A stretch of DNA of 64,000 nt from G963677445 sp963678275 (GCA_963678275.1 OY782765.1:1364001-1428000), one strand, 5' to 3'. Counted from the first letter of the stretch, positions 8,765 through 17,332 are shown. Program-made: numbers and translations. Notes: generated from the letters alone by a model not told the origin.

Positions 8765-9494
8765 TTTGAAATCGATAGCGGTTTTGTTTTTTCTTTTGAA
8801 TTTAATGGAAACCAGGGCTCAGTCATGTGGATTTGGCTGTCTCGGACTCAGCGGCTTTTTCGGCGGTTACAGTATTCAGAACTATGATCCTGAAGGATTG
8901 AATAACCACATTAATAACAACGCTCTCTGGAAAGATTTCAGCGATAAAAAAATTGACTTCAACCAGGGTACGGGATTCAGAATCGGTGTAAATTTATTCC
9001 GGGCCCGCTTTAATCATTTTTTCTTTAGCGTCAAAGGATTCTACCAGTTTCTGAAGGAAGAAAAAACTTTTCGAGGCGATATTCCTTCAGGAAAATTTAT
9101 TGACAGTTATAAACTGCTGATGAATTACTGGGGTGTCGGAGCAGATTTTGGCCTTCCTCTTTTCAGATATCTTGATTTAAAAATTATTGAAGGAGGTGTT
9201 ACATTTAACAATTTTGAACTTGTTAACACCTCCTCGCTTGATGGTAATTTTTATTCCGAATTAAACTTTAAAAATTCTAAAACCAATATCGGTTATTATG
9301 TTTCTTCCGGTCTGATTATCAATGTTATACCTGATTATATTTCTATTGAAGGATCGGCAACCATGAATTTTATGAACATTGAACATCTGACAAATGACCG
9401 GAATGAGAGACTGCCCGAATCAGGAGGAGCTGACTTCTTAAAAGAAGGAGGTCTTTCCGGATTGATTCAATTAAATCTTGGTATTCCGTTATAA
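8748..9494 (+). CDS. Exported outer-membrane barrel-like protein, unknown function
   Basis: 248 residues from GTG 8748, which has AGGA at about 8737 upstream; TTG 8766 is an alternative. A signal peptide covers residues 1-25 (IAVLFFLLNLMETRAQS). The remainder alternates polar and aromatic residues in beta-strands (FRIGVNLFRARFNHFFFSV, YWGVGADFGLPLFRYLDL) and ends LIQLNLGIPL, as in eight- to ten-strand barrels. No family is recognised. Its place in the peptide operon suggests a porin or assembly partner for peptide entry, which is an inference from context only. Confidence 0.65.
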   Translation: MTLKNSLKSIAVLFFLLNLMETRAQSCGFGCLGLSGFFGGYSIQNYDPEGLNNHINNNALWKDFSDKKIDFNQGTGFRIGVNLFRARFNHFFFSVKGFYQFLKEEKTFRGDIPSGKFIDSYKLLMNYWGVGADFGLPLFRYLDLKIIEGGVTFNNFELVNTSSLDGNFYSELNFKNSKTNIGYYVSSGLIINVIPDYISIEGSATMNFMNIEHLTNDRNERLPESGGADFLKEGGLSGLIQLNLGIPL

Positions 9495-9513
9495 AAGCTT
9501 TGGAGGCAACGAA

Positions 9514-10476
9514 ATGACAAATACAGCATTAAAAGAAGCGTGTAAAATAGCGATTATTGATTGTATGGGCGCGAAAGAAGGTGAATCCATATTAATTATA
9601 ACTGATGAAAACAAAAAAGAAATCGGGTACGCTCTCTATAGTACAGCCCTTGAGCATTCTTTCGAGGCTGTTTATCTTGAAATGAAATCGAGAGAAGTTA
9701 ATGGCGAAGAACCACCCGCCCAGATTGCCGAAATGATGAAACTTTTTGACATTGTTCTGGCCCCTACAACAAAATCACTTACCCACACCGACGCCAGACG
9801 CGACGCGTCAGCGGGAGGATCAAGAATCGCTACTTTCCCCGGCATTACAGTTGACTCAATGATAAGAGGTCTGAGCGCAGATTATCATAAAATTGCCGAA
9901 CTAACTCTCAAATTAAAGGAACTGATGGATCCCACTTCAATCGTCAGGGTAACCGCTCCTAATGGCACCGATATTTCAATGGATATCACCGGCAGGAACA
10001 CTATTCCAAGCAAAGGATTATTCCACGCAAAAGGTGAAAGCGGCAACCTCCCTACCGGTGAAGCTTTCGCGGCGCCTCTTGAAGGTAAATCGGATGGTAT
10101 ATTTATTGTGGACGGTTCGATGGCGGGAATTGGAGTCCTAAAGGATGAAACAATAAAGATTGTAATTGAAAAGGGTTACGCTACCGAAATTTCCGGCGGA
10201 CCAAAAGCTGATCAGTTAATTGAGATGCTCGATAAAGTTGGAAAAGAAGCCAGGAATGTCGCCGAAATCGGCATAGGCACCAATGATAAAGCAGAACTGA
10301 GCGGTCTCCTTCTTGAAGATGAAAAAGTGCTCGGCACAGCTCATATAGCGCTCGGAAACAATGTTTCAATGGGCGGATCGGTTAACGTGCCGATTCATCT
10401 GGACGGTGTGGTAAGGAAACCTTCTATATGGTTCGATGGTAAGAAGATTATGCAGGATGGAAACCTGTTGATTTAA
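9514..10476 (+). CDS. M29-family aminopeptidase (thermophilic metalloprotease, AmpS/AmpT-like)
   Basis: 320 residues from ATG 9514, which has GGAGG 7 bases upstream; the longer frame from 9478 overlaps the previous gene and lacks such a site. Family signatures are GNLPTGEAFAAPLEG (E183), AEIGIGTN (E251), LLEDEKVLGTAHIALG (E268, H277) and VPIHLDGV (H295, D297), which supply the usual acidic and histidine ligands of the two-metal centre. M29 enzymes remove N-terminal residues from peptides in the cytoplasm. At 320 residues it is shorter than the ~370-410 usual for the family, with the loss at the N-terminus. As the last gene of the peptide series it would finish off imported oligo- or dipeptides. 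Confidence 0.88.
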   Translation: MTNTALKEACKIAIIDCMGAKEGESILIITDENKKEIGYALYSTALEHSFEAVYLEMKSREVNGEEPPAQIAEMMKLFDIVLAPTTKSLTHTDARRDASAGGSRIATFPGITVDSMIRGLSADYHKIAELTLKLKELMDPTSIVRVTAPNGTDISMDITGRNTIPSKGLFHAKGESGNLPTGEAFAAPLEGKSDGIFIVDGSMAGIGVLKDETIKIVIEKGYATEISGGPKADQLIEMLDKVGKEARNVAEIGIGTNDKAELSGLLLEDEKVLGTAHIALGNNVSMGGSVNVPIHLDGVVRKPSIWFDGKKIMQDGNLLI

Positions 10477-10477
10477 T

Positions 10478-10514
10478 TGTACGTATCTGTACATGTGATG
10501 TCTGTCAACGTACA
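10478..10514. promoter_or_regulatory. Inverted repeat after the peptide operon
   Basis: TGTACGT (10478-10484) and ACGTACA (10508-10514) are perfect complements around a 23-base loop. It could be a weak terminator (only TTTC follows) or an operator ahead of the small gene at 10632. Confidence 0.35.
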
Positions 10515-10631
10515 TAGATTTCTTCCTTGAAACAATATTCAGAACTTTTTATCATTGTAAAGTGAATTTTGTTTTTCAGGCATGATACTTGTTCTTACAC
10601 AGGAATGTGACATAAAATTAAAGGATAAACT

Positions 10632-10928
10632 ATGGCAGACCTGTGTATTCCGGTTCCACATCTTGAAGATACTAAAATCGCCGAAGTGGAAGTAAAAATA
10701 AACGGCGTAAAAACAAGATATAATTTTCGCCTTGAATCTTTTCCCTGGAAAAGTGAATCTGATGAAGCACAGGGCGCTGATTATATTTCTGAGCTGGAGA
10801 ACAATATTCATTTACTTAAAGAATCAATAACAAAGTATGACGAAAACTGGGAGTTGATTCAGATTTATAAACCAAAAGAGAATGCCAATTCAATCCAGGT
10901 ATTGTTCAGGAAAAAAGATATAATCTGA
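10632..10928 (+). CDS. Small conserved-looking protein of unknown function
   Basis: 98 residues from ATG 10632 with AAGGA 8 bases upstream. It starts MADLCIPVPHLEDTKIAEVE, suggesting one exposed Cys and a beta-sheet front. The middle is charged, and residues ~50-75 may form a helix (DYISELENNIHLLKESI). No signal peptide, no membrane segment and no motif I recognise. The good ribosome site, normal codon use and the gap-free run into the lipoprotein gene (24 bases) argue that it is real. Confidence 0.6.
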   Translation: MADLCIPVPHLEDTKIAEVEVKINGVKTRYNFRLESFPWKSESDEAQGADYISELENNIHLLKESITKYDENWELIQIYKPKENANSIQVLFRKKDII

Positions 10929-10952
10929 TATTATCTCTCCCACAGGGGAAAA

Positions 10953-11498
10953 ATGAGAAATAGCTACAAACCGGGACTTATCACAGCAATTTACTTTCTG
11001 GCGGTCCTTTTTTTTAATTGCTCTGATCCGGATTTGCCGGGTAAAAAGAAAGATTTACGCAGCGACAGAATCAAGGAATTCGCTGAAGATCAGAACGCGA
11101 TTATTCCTGATCTGGATTCATTTGAGATCACTGAAGATTTATTTTCAGGTAATGTTGTTATCGATTCCACAATCAGGAGTATAAATCACAGTGACGGCGC
11201 CTATTATATTTGCGCCAGGGCCACAACCGAAACCGCGGGACAGATATTTATTAAACTGGAATGTGAAAAAGAATTATATAATTCATTAAAAAAATATAAA
11301 ACCTGGTTCGCCTGTTTATCCGCTAAAATAACGAGAATGGACAACACCTACAGCTCGGTACAGATCGAATACCTTGATGATTTTAACCAGGGCGGAATAT
11401 CAACTGAAAAAGAATTGTACTTAGAGGGAAAATTACTTGCCGCAATAGAAATGCCCCCTGTCGGCAATCTTTATATTCGAAATAATAATAATCTCTGA
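10953..11498 (+). CDS. Putative lipoprotein, unknown function
   Basis: 181 residues, ATG 10953 with AGGGG just upstream. The N-terminus is a signal peptide ending in LFFNC at C23, an imperfect lipobox (Asn at -1). The mature part is rich in acidic residues near the start and then beta-rich (GNVVIDSTIRSINHSDGAYY, YSSVQIEYLDDF). No recognised domain. It probably sits on the periplasmic side of a membrane. It may be co-transcribed with the 98-residue protein upstream. Confidence 0.6.
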   Translation: MRNSYKPGLITAIYFLAVLFFNCSDPDLPGKKKDLRSDRIKEFAEDQNAIIPDLDSFEITEDLFSGNVVIDSTIRSINHSDGAYYICARATTETAGQIFIKLECEKELYNSLKKYKTWFACLSAKITRMDNTYSSVQIEYLDDFNQGGISTEKELYLEGKLLAAIEMPPVGNLYIRNNNNL

Positions 11499-11784
11499 TT
11501 CCTTTAAAATCATAATCTTAATCGTAATCCCGCCCCCTCATGAATAATGAACAACTCCACCGCCAACCCGGCCATCATGCTCTTACTCCAACTTTTACTC
11601 TGATTTTTTAACACCAATACCGAAAAATAATCATGTCATCCATAAATCCTTTAATCATGGTTCAGACAATATTTTCGGCAATAATCAACGGAATCCGAGA
11701 TAAATAATAAGGTTTAATTTTTGTTCGTTGACGCCCCTTCTACAAAGGTTAAAAAAATCAAAAACAGGTTTCATAACATTCTTT

Positions 11785-11894
11785 TAATTCCTAATTCCTA
11801 ATTCCTAATTCCTAATTCCTAATTCCTAATTCCCAATTCCCAATTCCTAATTCCCAATTCCTAATTCCTAATTCCTAATTCGTAATTCCTAATT
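11785..11894. repeat. TAATTCC heptamer tandem array, first block
   Basis: About 15-16 head-to-tail copies of TAATTCC, with some units mutated to CAATTCC or TAATTCG. It is too short and regular to be a CRISPR array, and has no spacers. Confidence 0.93.
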
Positions 11895-11987
11895 TCTTTT
11901 GTGGCTTTTCTTCCACCTCATCAACGAAATCCGCGGCTCTCCTGACCTTATTAATTGTTAATTGTTCATTATTAATTAGAAATTGCA

Positions 11988-12030
11988 TTTTTGCCATTTT
12001 GCGTAGAATTTGACTCCTTACGGAGTAATC
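11988..12030 (+). repeat. R1 dispersed repeat, copy 2
   Basis: Near consensus, with a perfect hairpin GACTCCTTACGGAGTAATC; it joins the two R6 units. Confidence 0.85.
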
Positions 12031-12032
12031 AT

Positions 12033-12490
12033 AATCCCGCCCCCTCATGAATAATGAACAACTCCACCGCCAACCCGACCATCATACTCTTACTCCTACT
12101 TTTACTCTGATTTTTTAACACCAATACCGAAAAATAATCATGTCATCCATAAATCCTTTAATCATGGTTCAGACAATATTTTCGGCAATAATCAACGGAA
12201 TCCGAGATAAATAATAAGGTTTAATTTTTGTTCGTTGACGCCCCTTCTACAAAGGTTAAAAAAATCAAAAACAGGTTTCATAACATTCTTTTAATTCCTA
12301 ATTCCTAATTCCTAATTCCTAATTCCTAATTCCTAATTCCTAATTCCTAATTCCTAATTCCAAATTCCCAATTCCAAATTCCCAATTCCTAATTCCTAAT
12401 TCCTAATTTCTTTTGTGGCTTTTCTTCCACCTCATCAACGAAATCCGCGGCTCTCCTGACCTTATTAATTGTTCATTATTAATTATTAAT
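12033..12490 (+). repeat. R6 long direct repeat, unit 2
   Basis: Second unit of the duplication. It matches unit 1 base for base except for a few substitutions (for example 'gaccatcata' for 'ggccatcatg') up to the heptamer array, then again from 'tttcttttgtggctttt' to 'accttattaattg'. It ends in (TTAATTA)n-like sequence to about 12508 instead of an R1 copy. Confidence 0.9.
12292..12407. repeat. TAATTCC heptamer tandem array, second block
   Basis: About 16 heptamers. The first nine or so are perfect TAATTCC; later units vary (CAAATTCC, CAATTCC). The unit pattern differs from block 1, so the arrays have changed since the duplication. Confidence 0.92.
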
Positions 12491-12559
12491 TATTAATTAT
12501 TAATTGTACCCCCGCCCCGGGATAAAATGAACACGATCACCAACCCGACTATCATACTC

Positions 12560-13513
12560 TTACTCAGATATGTTATCCGGCAATAAATAAAAAAATCTCC
12601 CCCGCTCCATATCCTTAACCCCTGCCTTTCCATTATCCAGAAGACTGCCGGTGTATTTTGATATTTCGGCAGGCTTAAGACCTGTTATGGCGCTCAAATC
12701 CTCAATCGTGCAGGGACGGCGAGTTATCATTGTCAGTATCAGCTCTTCAACATTCCTGTTATATCCACCCGAAATATTGGAAACAACAAATTTGGAAATG
12801 ATCTCAACAGGCAGCGGTTCCATAATAGCTGCTATTTCTGCAAACCTTTTTCCAGAAAGTTTATGAATATTTTTTTCTGTGCCGGGTCTGTCAAGTGAAT
12901 TGAGCTGCACTTTGTCAGGAATAATTTTTTCGGCGGCTTCCTTAAGCTTGATAATCTCATCATCGGTATCATTAATGCCGGGCAGCAAAAATATTTCCAG
13001 CCACATTTTCCCGCTGAAATTCTCATTAAACAAAACCAGACCGTCGATGATATCCTGAATTATCAAATTTTCATGAGGCCTGTTAATCTTCTCAAAAATA
13101 TCCTGCGAAGCGGCGTCAAGTGAAGGAAGAATAAGGTCAAGCTGCTGAAGTTCTTCTCTGAGCAACTCATTACTCATAAGAGTGCTGTTTGTTAAAAGAG
13201 CGAGTTTATAGCTGGGATAATTACATTTAATGTGTTTAATTATCTTCCCTATTTTGTTATGCAGAGTCGGCTCACCCGAACCTGAAAATGTTATATAATC
13301 AAGTTTCGGCTTTTCACCAAGAAAATGGTCAAGCTCACGAATAACTTCCTCAAAGGGAACAAGCTCTTCCCTCTTTATAATTAAATTTGTGGTCTTCCCA
13401 ACTTCACAATATACGCAGTCAAGAGTGCAATATTTCAGTGGCACCAGATCAACACCGAGTGAAATGCCCAGTCTTCTTGAAGGCACCGGTCCGAATAAAT
13501 ATTTATATTCCAA
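12560..13513 (-). CDS. Radical SAM protein, COG0731 (TYW1-like) family
   Basis: 317 residues from TTG 13513, preceded by CTGGGA; the longer frame from 13585 runs into the neighbouring gene. The start MEYKYLFGPVPSRRLGISL is the typical opening of this family. The iron-sulfur motif is C29-x3-C33-x2-C36 (CTLDCVYC), followed by FSGSGEPTLH, the SAM-contacting GGE-like loop. A C-terminal winged-helix-like tail (TRRPCTIEDLSAITGLKPAE) follows residue ~240. Family members are described as wyosine-type tRNA synthases in archaea, but the bacterial ones are mostly uncharacterised. It lies 25 bases after the DUF2400 gene and is likely co-transcribed with it. Confidence 0.82.
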   Translation of the reverse strand: MEYKYLFGPVPSRRLGISLGVDLVPLKYCTLDCVYCEVGKTTNLIIKREELVPFEEVIRELDHFLGEKPKLDYITFSGSGEPTLHNKIGKIIKHIKCNYPSYKLALLTNSTLMSNELLREELQQLDLILPSLDAASQDIFEKINRPHENLIIQDIIDGLVLFNENFSGKMWLEIFLLPGINDTDDEIIKLKEAAEKIIPDKVQLNSLDRPGTEKNIHKLSGKRFAEIAAIMEPLPVEIISKFVVSNISGGYNRNVEELILTMITRRPCTIEDLSAITGLKPAEISKYTGSLLDNGKAGVKDMERGRFFYLLPDNISE

Positions 13514-13538
13514 TTTTTCCCAGTTCCGATTATTTAAT

Positions 13539-14306
13539 TTAAAATTCCATTTTACGCATACCGATATGACATATAGCGAAATCATATTTTACCGGGTCTT
13601 CAGGATCAAATTCCTTCAGTTTTCCGGTGATTTCCTCAGCCATTTTCCACGACACCGTCTTTCTCGCAGTCAACCCGATTTCACCACATATTCTCGCGAC
13701 ATGTGTATCGACAGGAATCACCAATTGCGAGGGCGATACTTCAGGCCACAAACCAAAATCCAGCTCATCTTTTCTGACCATCCACCGCAAAAAAAGATTC
13801 ATCCTCTTGCACGCGCTATTTTTACATGGGTCGGGAAACATAAATTTCATACCCGGTGAAGGTTCTGAACTGCCACTAACTATATCCATCAGATTCCCTG
13901 AAAAGAATTTTATGGCGCTTTTCAGGTTATCCTCATTCTCAAAATAATAAAGAAGGAATAAATACCTCAGGGAACCATACTCTTCATAAATAATTCTCAG
14001 ACCTCTGAATAATTCTTTTATATCTTCTGTGGTATAAAACCGGAAATATAGATCATTAAAATAATTTTTCGAGGTACGGTAGTTCATCAGAAAATCATAG
14101 GGATTTTCACCCATTTCAGAATGGACCTTTTCCAGAGTTTCTGTTATCATCTTTACATTGCCATAGGCAAATACAGATGATAAAAATGCGGAAATTTCAA
14201 TATCGGGATCTGAGCTGAATCGATGCGGGAATTCCAGAGGGTCCGGCGATATTTGTGAAAAATCAAAATATCTGTAATGGTAGTCAAGTTTGTGCTTCAG
14301 CGACAT
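13539..14306 (-). CDS. TIGR02757/DUF2400 family protein (HhH-GPD-related)
   Basis: 255 residues from ATG 14306; TTG 14315 is an alternative with a closer GGAAAA. Motifs of the family are DPLEFPHRFSSDPDIEISAF, FAYGNVKMI, a cysteine-containing centre (CKNSACKRMNLFLRWMVR), and VIPVDTHVARICGEIGL followed by ITGKLKEFDPEDPVKYDFAI. The PVDTHVAR segment is what endonuclease III-like glycosylases show before their catalytic Asp, so a nucleic-acid role is plausible, but no activity is established for the family. It heads a two-gene unit with the radical SAM gene. Confidence 0.85.
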   Translation of the reverse strand: MSLKHKLDYHYRYFDFSQISPDPLEFPHRFSSDPDIEISAFLSSVFAYGNVKMITETLEKVHSEMGENPYDFLMNYRTSKNYFNDLYFRFYTTEDIKELFRGLRIIYEEYGSLRYLFLLYYFENEDNLKSAIKFFSGNLMDIVSGSSEPSPGMKFMFPDPCKNSACKRMNLFLRWMVRKDELDFGLWPEVSPSQLVIPVDTHVARICGEIGLTARKTVSWKMAEEITGKLKEFDPEDPVKYDFAICHIGMRKMEF

Positions 14307-14720
14307 AGATTTCAATTATTTTCCGGGGAGGACCTTCTCCAGTATTCCCCTGTTCATAAATTCCGGCTGTTTTTTTCGCGACATCATACCGGTATAAAAC
14401 TATCCGAAATATATTAACATTATCCCCCTTCTTCCACTGAAATAACATTTATTATTCACTATGCCGGCCGGACCAGAATTGCGCAAATAACGTTCCAATT
14501 TGTTCAACAATTTTTTACCGGCCAAAAAAAATTCAAGTGCGGCAAGCGCGACTTAAAAAACAATTATTCTTACAAATACCGCCCATAATGCTCTAAGCTG
14601 GCAGAGCCGGAACCAGGAAGAAATTCAGAAAAAAAAATCGTTCTCGTTCTCGTAATCGTCCTCTTACCCGGTTTTATTTTTCTATGACGAATTTTTAATA
14701 CGATAACGAGAACGTATTTT
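14307..14720. other. Gene-free gap
   Basis: No gene is visible. The first part is AT-rich. At 14593-14615 'ctaagctggcagagccggaac' recurs at 17079-17101. A GTTCTCG-rich patch at 14640-14715 gives no recognisable element. Confidence 0.4.
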
Positions 14721-14876
14721 GAATCGCGGCTTAATTATCGGTAACATGTTATTGGCGGGCTTTTTGACAAATTTTGCTCCCTGGATTATCCTCAACACGT
14801 TAAAGGTAGTGTGTTGATAAGAGCCTAAATTTTCCCCAGGCAGAGCTTGAGGAAAACACCCAAATGGGGAACATTT
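14721..14876 (+). repeat. R5 repeat, unit A
   Basis: Starts GAATCGCGGCTTAATTATCG and runs through 'aacatgttattggcgggc' and 'cccaggcagagcttgagg' to 'caaatgggga'. Units B and C (below) share this core. The minus-strand frame is open and gives similar peptides in A and B, but the DNA is as conserved as the peptide, so coding is not shown. Confidence 0.85.
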
Positions 14877-14901
14877 GTAAGCACATCCAAACAATCGGAA
14901 T

Positions 14902-15166
14902 ATCCCCCGCCGGAGGGGGTGGATTCAAAGTGTTTTTCTTTGAAGACGGGGGAGGACTATCCTTGAGCTAATCGATAACTTTTCTTTTTCTGACTCCATC
15001 GGCTTATTGATTTAGAATCGCGGCCCGATTATCGGCAACATGTTATTGGCGGGCTTTTTGACAAATTTTGCTCCCCGGATTATCCTCAACTTGTTGGCGT
15101 TAGTATGATAATAAGAGCCTATATTTTCCCCAGGCAGAGCATGAGGAAAACGCCCAAATGGGGAAA
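14902..15166 (+). repeat. R2 half element plus R5 repeat, unit B
   Basis: Begins with the right half of an R2 element (tcccccgccggagggggtgg to gacgggggaggac, 14905-14953), then 'ctatccttgagctaatcgat', then the R5 core from 15015. The same order recurs in unit C, so the R2 half and R5 moved or duplicated together. Confidence 0.8.
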
Positions 15167-15189
15167 AGTTCCCTGGCAAAACAGGAAGC

Positions 15190-15230
15190 GATTTATTCAA
15201 TAAGAAGTTAAATTATACGCAAATTGGCAA
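15190..15230 (-). repeat. R1 dispersed repeat, the only inverted copy
   Basis: Read on the minus strand it is TTGCCAATTTGCGTATAATT then TAACTTCTTATTGAATAAATC. It is diverged, and both hairpin arms are altered. It is the only R1 copy in reverse orientation, and it is joined to an R2 element in the same relative order as at 43547-43790 but inverted. Confidence 0.7.
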
Positions 15231-15293
15231 GAGATTTATCAACAAGTAGAAAGTTTAATGCCAGGTAAAAGTTTTGTGATCACTCGAGGTGAA

Positions 15294-15433
15294 TCCTCCC
15301 CCGGCCTCCGGCAAAAGACGACCGGAGGCCACCCCCTCCGAAGGGGGACATTCTGATTACTTGGATTTGTCGATAAATATCCCCCTTTGGAGGGGGTGGA
15401 TTCAAAGTGTTTTTCTTTGAAGACGGGGGAGGA
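15294..15433. repeat. R2 palindromic element
   Basis: TCCTCCCCC (15294-15302) and GGGGGAGGA (15425-15433) are perfect terminal inverted repeats. Inside are a second hairpin, GGCCTCCGG/CCGGAGGCC, and the paired 'ccccctccgaaggggg' and 'ccccctttggaggggg' blocks. Confidence 0.85.
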
Positions 15434-15605
15434 CTATCCTTGAGCTAACCGATAACTTTTCGTTTTCTGACTCCATCAGCTTATGGATTTGGAATCGCGG
15501 CCTGAATATCCGCAACATGTTATTGGCGGGCTTTTTGACAAATTTTGCTCCCCGGATTATCCTCAACACGTTGACGGTAATGTTATGATAACAGACTTTA
15601 TTCCG
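15381..15605 (+). repeat. R5 repeat, unit C (with R2 half)
   Basis: Same order as unit B: R2 half, 'ctatccttgagctaaccgat', then the R5 core from 15492. The core is cut after 'atcctcaacacgttgacgg', and the sequence then enters the 3' end of the DUF1232 gene. Confidence 0.8.
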
Positions 15606-15609
15606 CTAT

Positions 15610-15987
15610 TTAAAACAAGAATATTATTAAGTTGCCTAACAACAAAATCCATATTAAAATGAAAATAAAAGCAAAGAACCAGTTCCTTTTTAATTTCACA
15701 GACTCTTCTTTTTCCGCCCTTTCCCTTGATTCATCGAGAATTACTTTGGGAATTAATTTTATTGAAAGAGAAATTAAAACCGGGATAATTACAAGATCAT
15801 CAAGGTAACCAAAGACCGGAATAAAATCTGGAATAAGATCAATCGGACTCAGTATATAACCCAATGTAATTAAAATAACCAGTTTGGGTAATATTCCAAC
15901 ATCTGGATTTTTCTAAGCATAATAAATGGTATTGATCTGCTTTTTTGTTTCCCTGGTCTTTGTTTTTATTTTTTCCTTCCATTTCAT
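15610..15987 (-). pseudogene. DUF1232 (YkvA-like) gene interrupted by an in-frame TAG
   Basis: From ATG 15987 the frame reads MKWKEKIKTKTRETKKQI then NTIYYA, a TAG at 15915-15913, and continues in the same frame KNPDVGILPKLVILITLGYI followed by LSPIDLIPDFIPVFGYLDDL. DUF1232 proteins normally read '..YxAxKDPRVPWYAKLL..YALSPIDLIPDFIP..G.LDDL', so homology spans both sides of the stop and a single base change explains it. Downstream are a charged segment and a C-terminal membrane helix (FAFIFILIWILLLGNLIIFL). The role of the family is unknown. Only restart at weak codons such as TTG 15864 or readthrough could make protein. Confidence 0.78.
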
Positions 15988-16039
15988 ATTATAATAGCCG
16001 CGCTTTACTGACTATGAGACAATATAATAAACAACACAG

Positions 16040-16648
16040 TTATAGAACTTTGCACTCACCATTTTGAAGCTTTTTTGGCACTATGATCGGGAATATTCTT
16101 ACAGGATGAATTTTTTTGTATATCTGTTTTACAAAATCAGTGTCCCGAAATTTTTTTATTATTGGAACCGCGCTAAACAGGAATGAAATTTTTCCAAATA
16201 AAAATATAATTATGATATAACCAACAGACCATAAAAGTAATGAGATTAACATATCCGGGAATGCCGGCATTGAGGAAAATTGGAGAGAAAATAATTGCTT
16301 AATATAATCATCGTAAGGTAGAAAAAGCAATAGGAATGCTCCAATTAGCATACTTAATGGCAGTTCTATTGCCTGATTGGGACAAACATAAACACATAGC
16401 AGACAACCCTGGCATCGATTATTTCTTCGCGGGCTGTTTAACCGGAAATGTATAGCTTCATTTGGACATAATTTTACGCAACGCATACAACTATCGCACC
16501 GTTTGGATGTAATGAATAGTTTTGCGACAAATTTTCTTCCCAGCAGTTTGTATAAAATTGTAAGGATTTTTATATATACCGGGGCATTTTTTAAAGAATA
16601 TGTTTGAGATTCGATAATATATTTATTGAGTTTTTTTCGAATATTCAT
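16040..16648 (-). CDS. Membrane-associated 2x[4Fe-4S] ferredoxin-like protein
   Basis: 202 residues from ATG 16648 with AAGGTAAAGG upstream. Two bacterial-ferredoxin motifs are present: C51-x2-C54-x2-C57-x3-C61-P and C79-x2-C82-x2-C85-x3-C89-P, each binding a [4Fe-4S] cluster. They are followed by hydrophobic segments at ~96-112 (SMLIGAFLLLFLP) and ~133-158 (LISLLLWSVGYIIIIFLFG) and a basic tail. The ferredoxin part resembles the C-terminal region of EFR1-type flavodoxin-ferredoxins, but no flavodoxin domain precedes it. Electron transfer at the inner membrane is likely; the partner is unknown. Surrounding DNA is repeat-rich and AT-rich, so transfer is possible. Confidence 0.75.
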   Translation of the reverse strand: MNIRKKLNKYIIESQTYSLKNAPVYIKILTILYKLLGRKFVAKLFITSKRCDSCMRCVKLCPNEAIHFRLNSPRRNNRCQGCLLCVYVCPNQAIELPLSMLIGAFLLLFLPYDDYIKQLFSLQFSSMPAFPDMLISLLLWSVGYIIIIFLFGKISFLFSAVPIIKKFRDTDFVKQIYKKIHPVRIFPIIVPKKLQNGECKVL

Positions 16649-17171
16649 CCTTTACCTTCCAAATAAAAATATTTGTTTTGTTATTACGCCTTACGGCTTT
16701 GTATTCAAAGGGAATACTGGTGTTTACGCCTCCAAATATTACGTTTTATTGATTTAACTATTCATGATTTTATATTGTATAAAATTTAAACCAATCCTAA
16801 TTTCTCATGTTTTGACAGGCTTAAGAATTCAGCCTCAGATACTACTCAAAATGCGTTACCATAGTAATTCGGTTCATTACCACAATTTTTCATTTTATCC
16901 AATCGAGGTAAATATCCGACTATAAATAATGAGGTAATAAAATCCAATTCAATATATGGAATAGTATGTAATTGAACTTTTGTGTTACATTAAGTTTGCG
17001 ATAAAGTTCATCAAACGATATCTATATATATTATTTGTATTTCTTTTTAATATTTAGCGCTATTACAATAGAAAAAAAAGTTCTAAGCTGGCAGAGCCGG
17101 AACCAAAAGAAATAATAAAAGAAATAATCATAATTTTAATCATAAACTGGCAGAACCAGAGACAATGACGA

Positions 17172-17332
17172 ATGACGAATTGGTTTTCCCAAGTATTACC
17201 AATTAATTGTCATTCCGGTTTTTTGAGTCCTTTGCAAAAAGACCGGAATCTAATGCCGAATTTTACTGCCAATCAGATAAAAACTTTGCCATTTTGCGTA
17301 GAATTTGACTCCTTACGGAGTAATCATAATCC
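17172..17332 (+). repeat. R4 repeat with long hairpin, copy 1
   Basis: ATTCCGGT (17212-17219) and ACCGGAAT (17242-17249) pair, extended by TTTTTG/CAAAAA, across a 9-base loop with one bulged G. The same ~160 bases occur at 40551-40711 with only a few changes. The 69-residue frame opened here is an artefact of the repeat. It includes R1 copy 3. Confidence 0.9.
17285..17325 (+). repeat. R1 dispersed repeat, copy 3
   Basis: TTTGCCATTTTGCGTAGAAT then TTGACTCCTTACGGAGTAATC, with a perfect hairpin; it forms the tail of R4. Confidence 0.85.

Larger units (their letters stand above)
11526..12030 (+). repeat. R6 long direct repeat, unit 1
   Basis: Starts AATCCCGCCCCCTCATGAAT and contains in order a short AT-rich head, 'tcatgtcatccataaatcc', 'gttcgttgacgccccttc', the heptamer array at 11785-11894 and 'tcttccacctcatcaacgaa'. 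Unit 2 begins at 12033, an offset of 507 bases, and is nearly identical until the arrays. The unit ends in an R1 copy (11988-12030). No gene is present from 11499 to 12559. Confidence 0.9.

Noticed and set aside
11785..12407. Possible CRISPR array
   Set aside because: Seven-base units in direct succession with no spacers; a simple tandem repeat.
13389..13859. 156-codon plus-strand frame across the radical SAM/DUF2400 junction
   Set aside because: Antisense to two well-supported genes and without any motif.
14682..15200. Two similar small minus-strand proteins
   Set aside because: Inside R5 copies; conservation is at DNA level. Kept only as a question in the findings.
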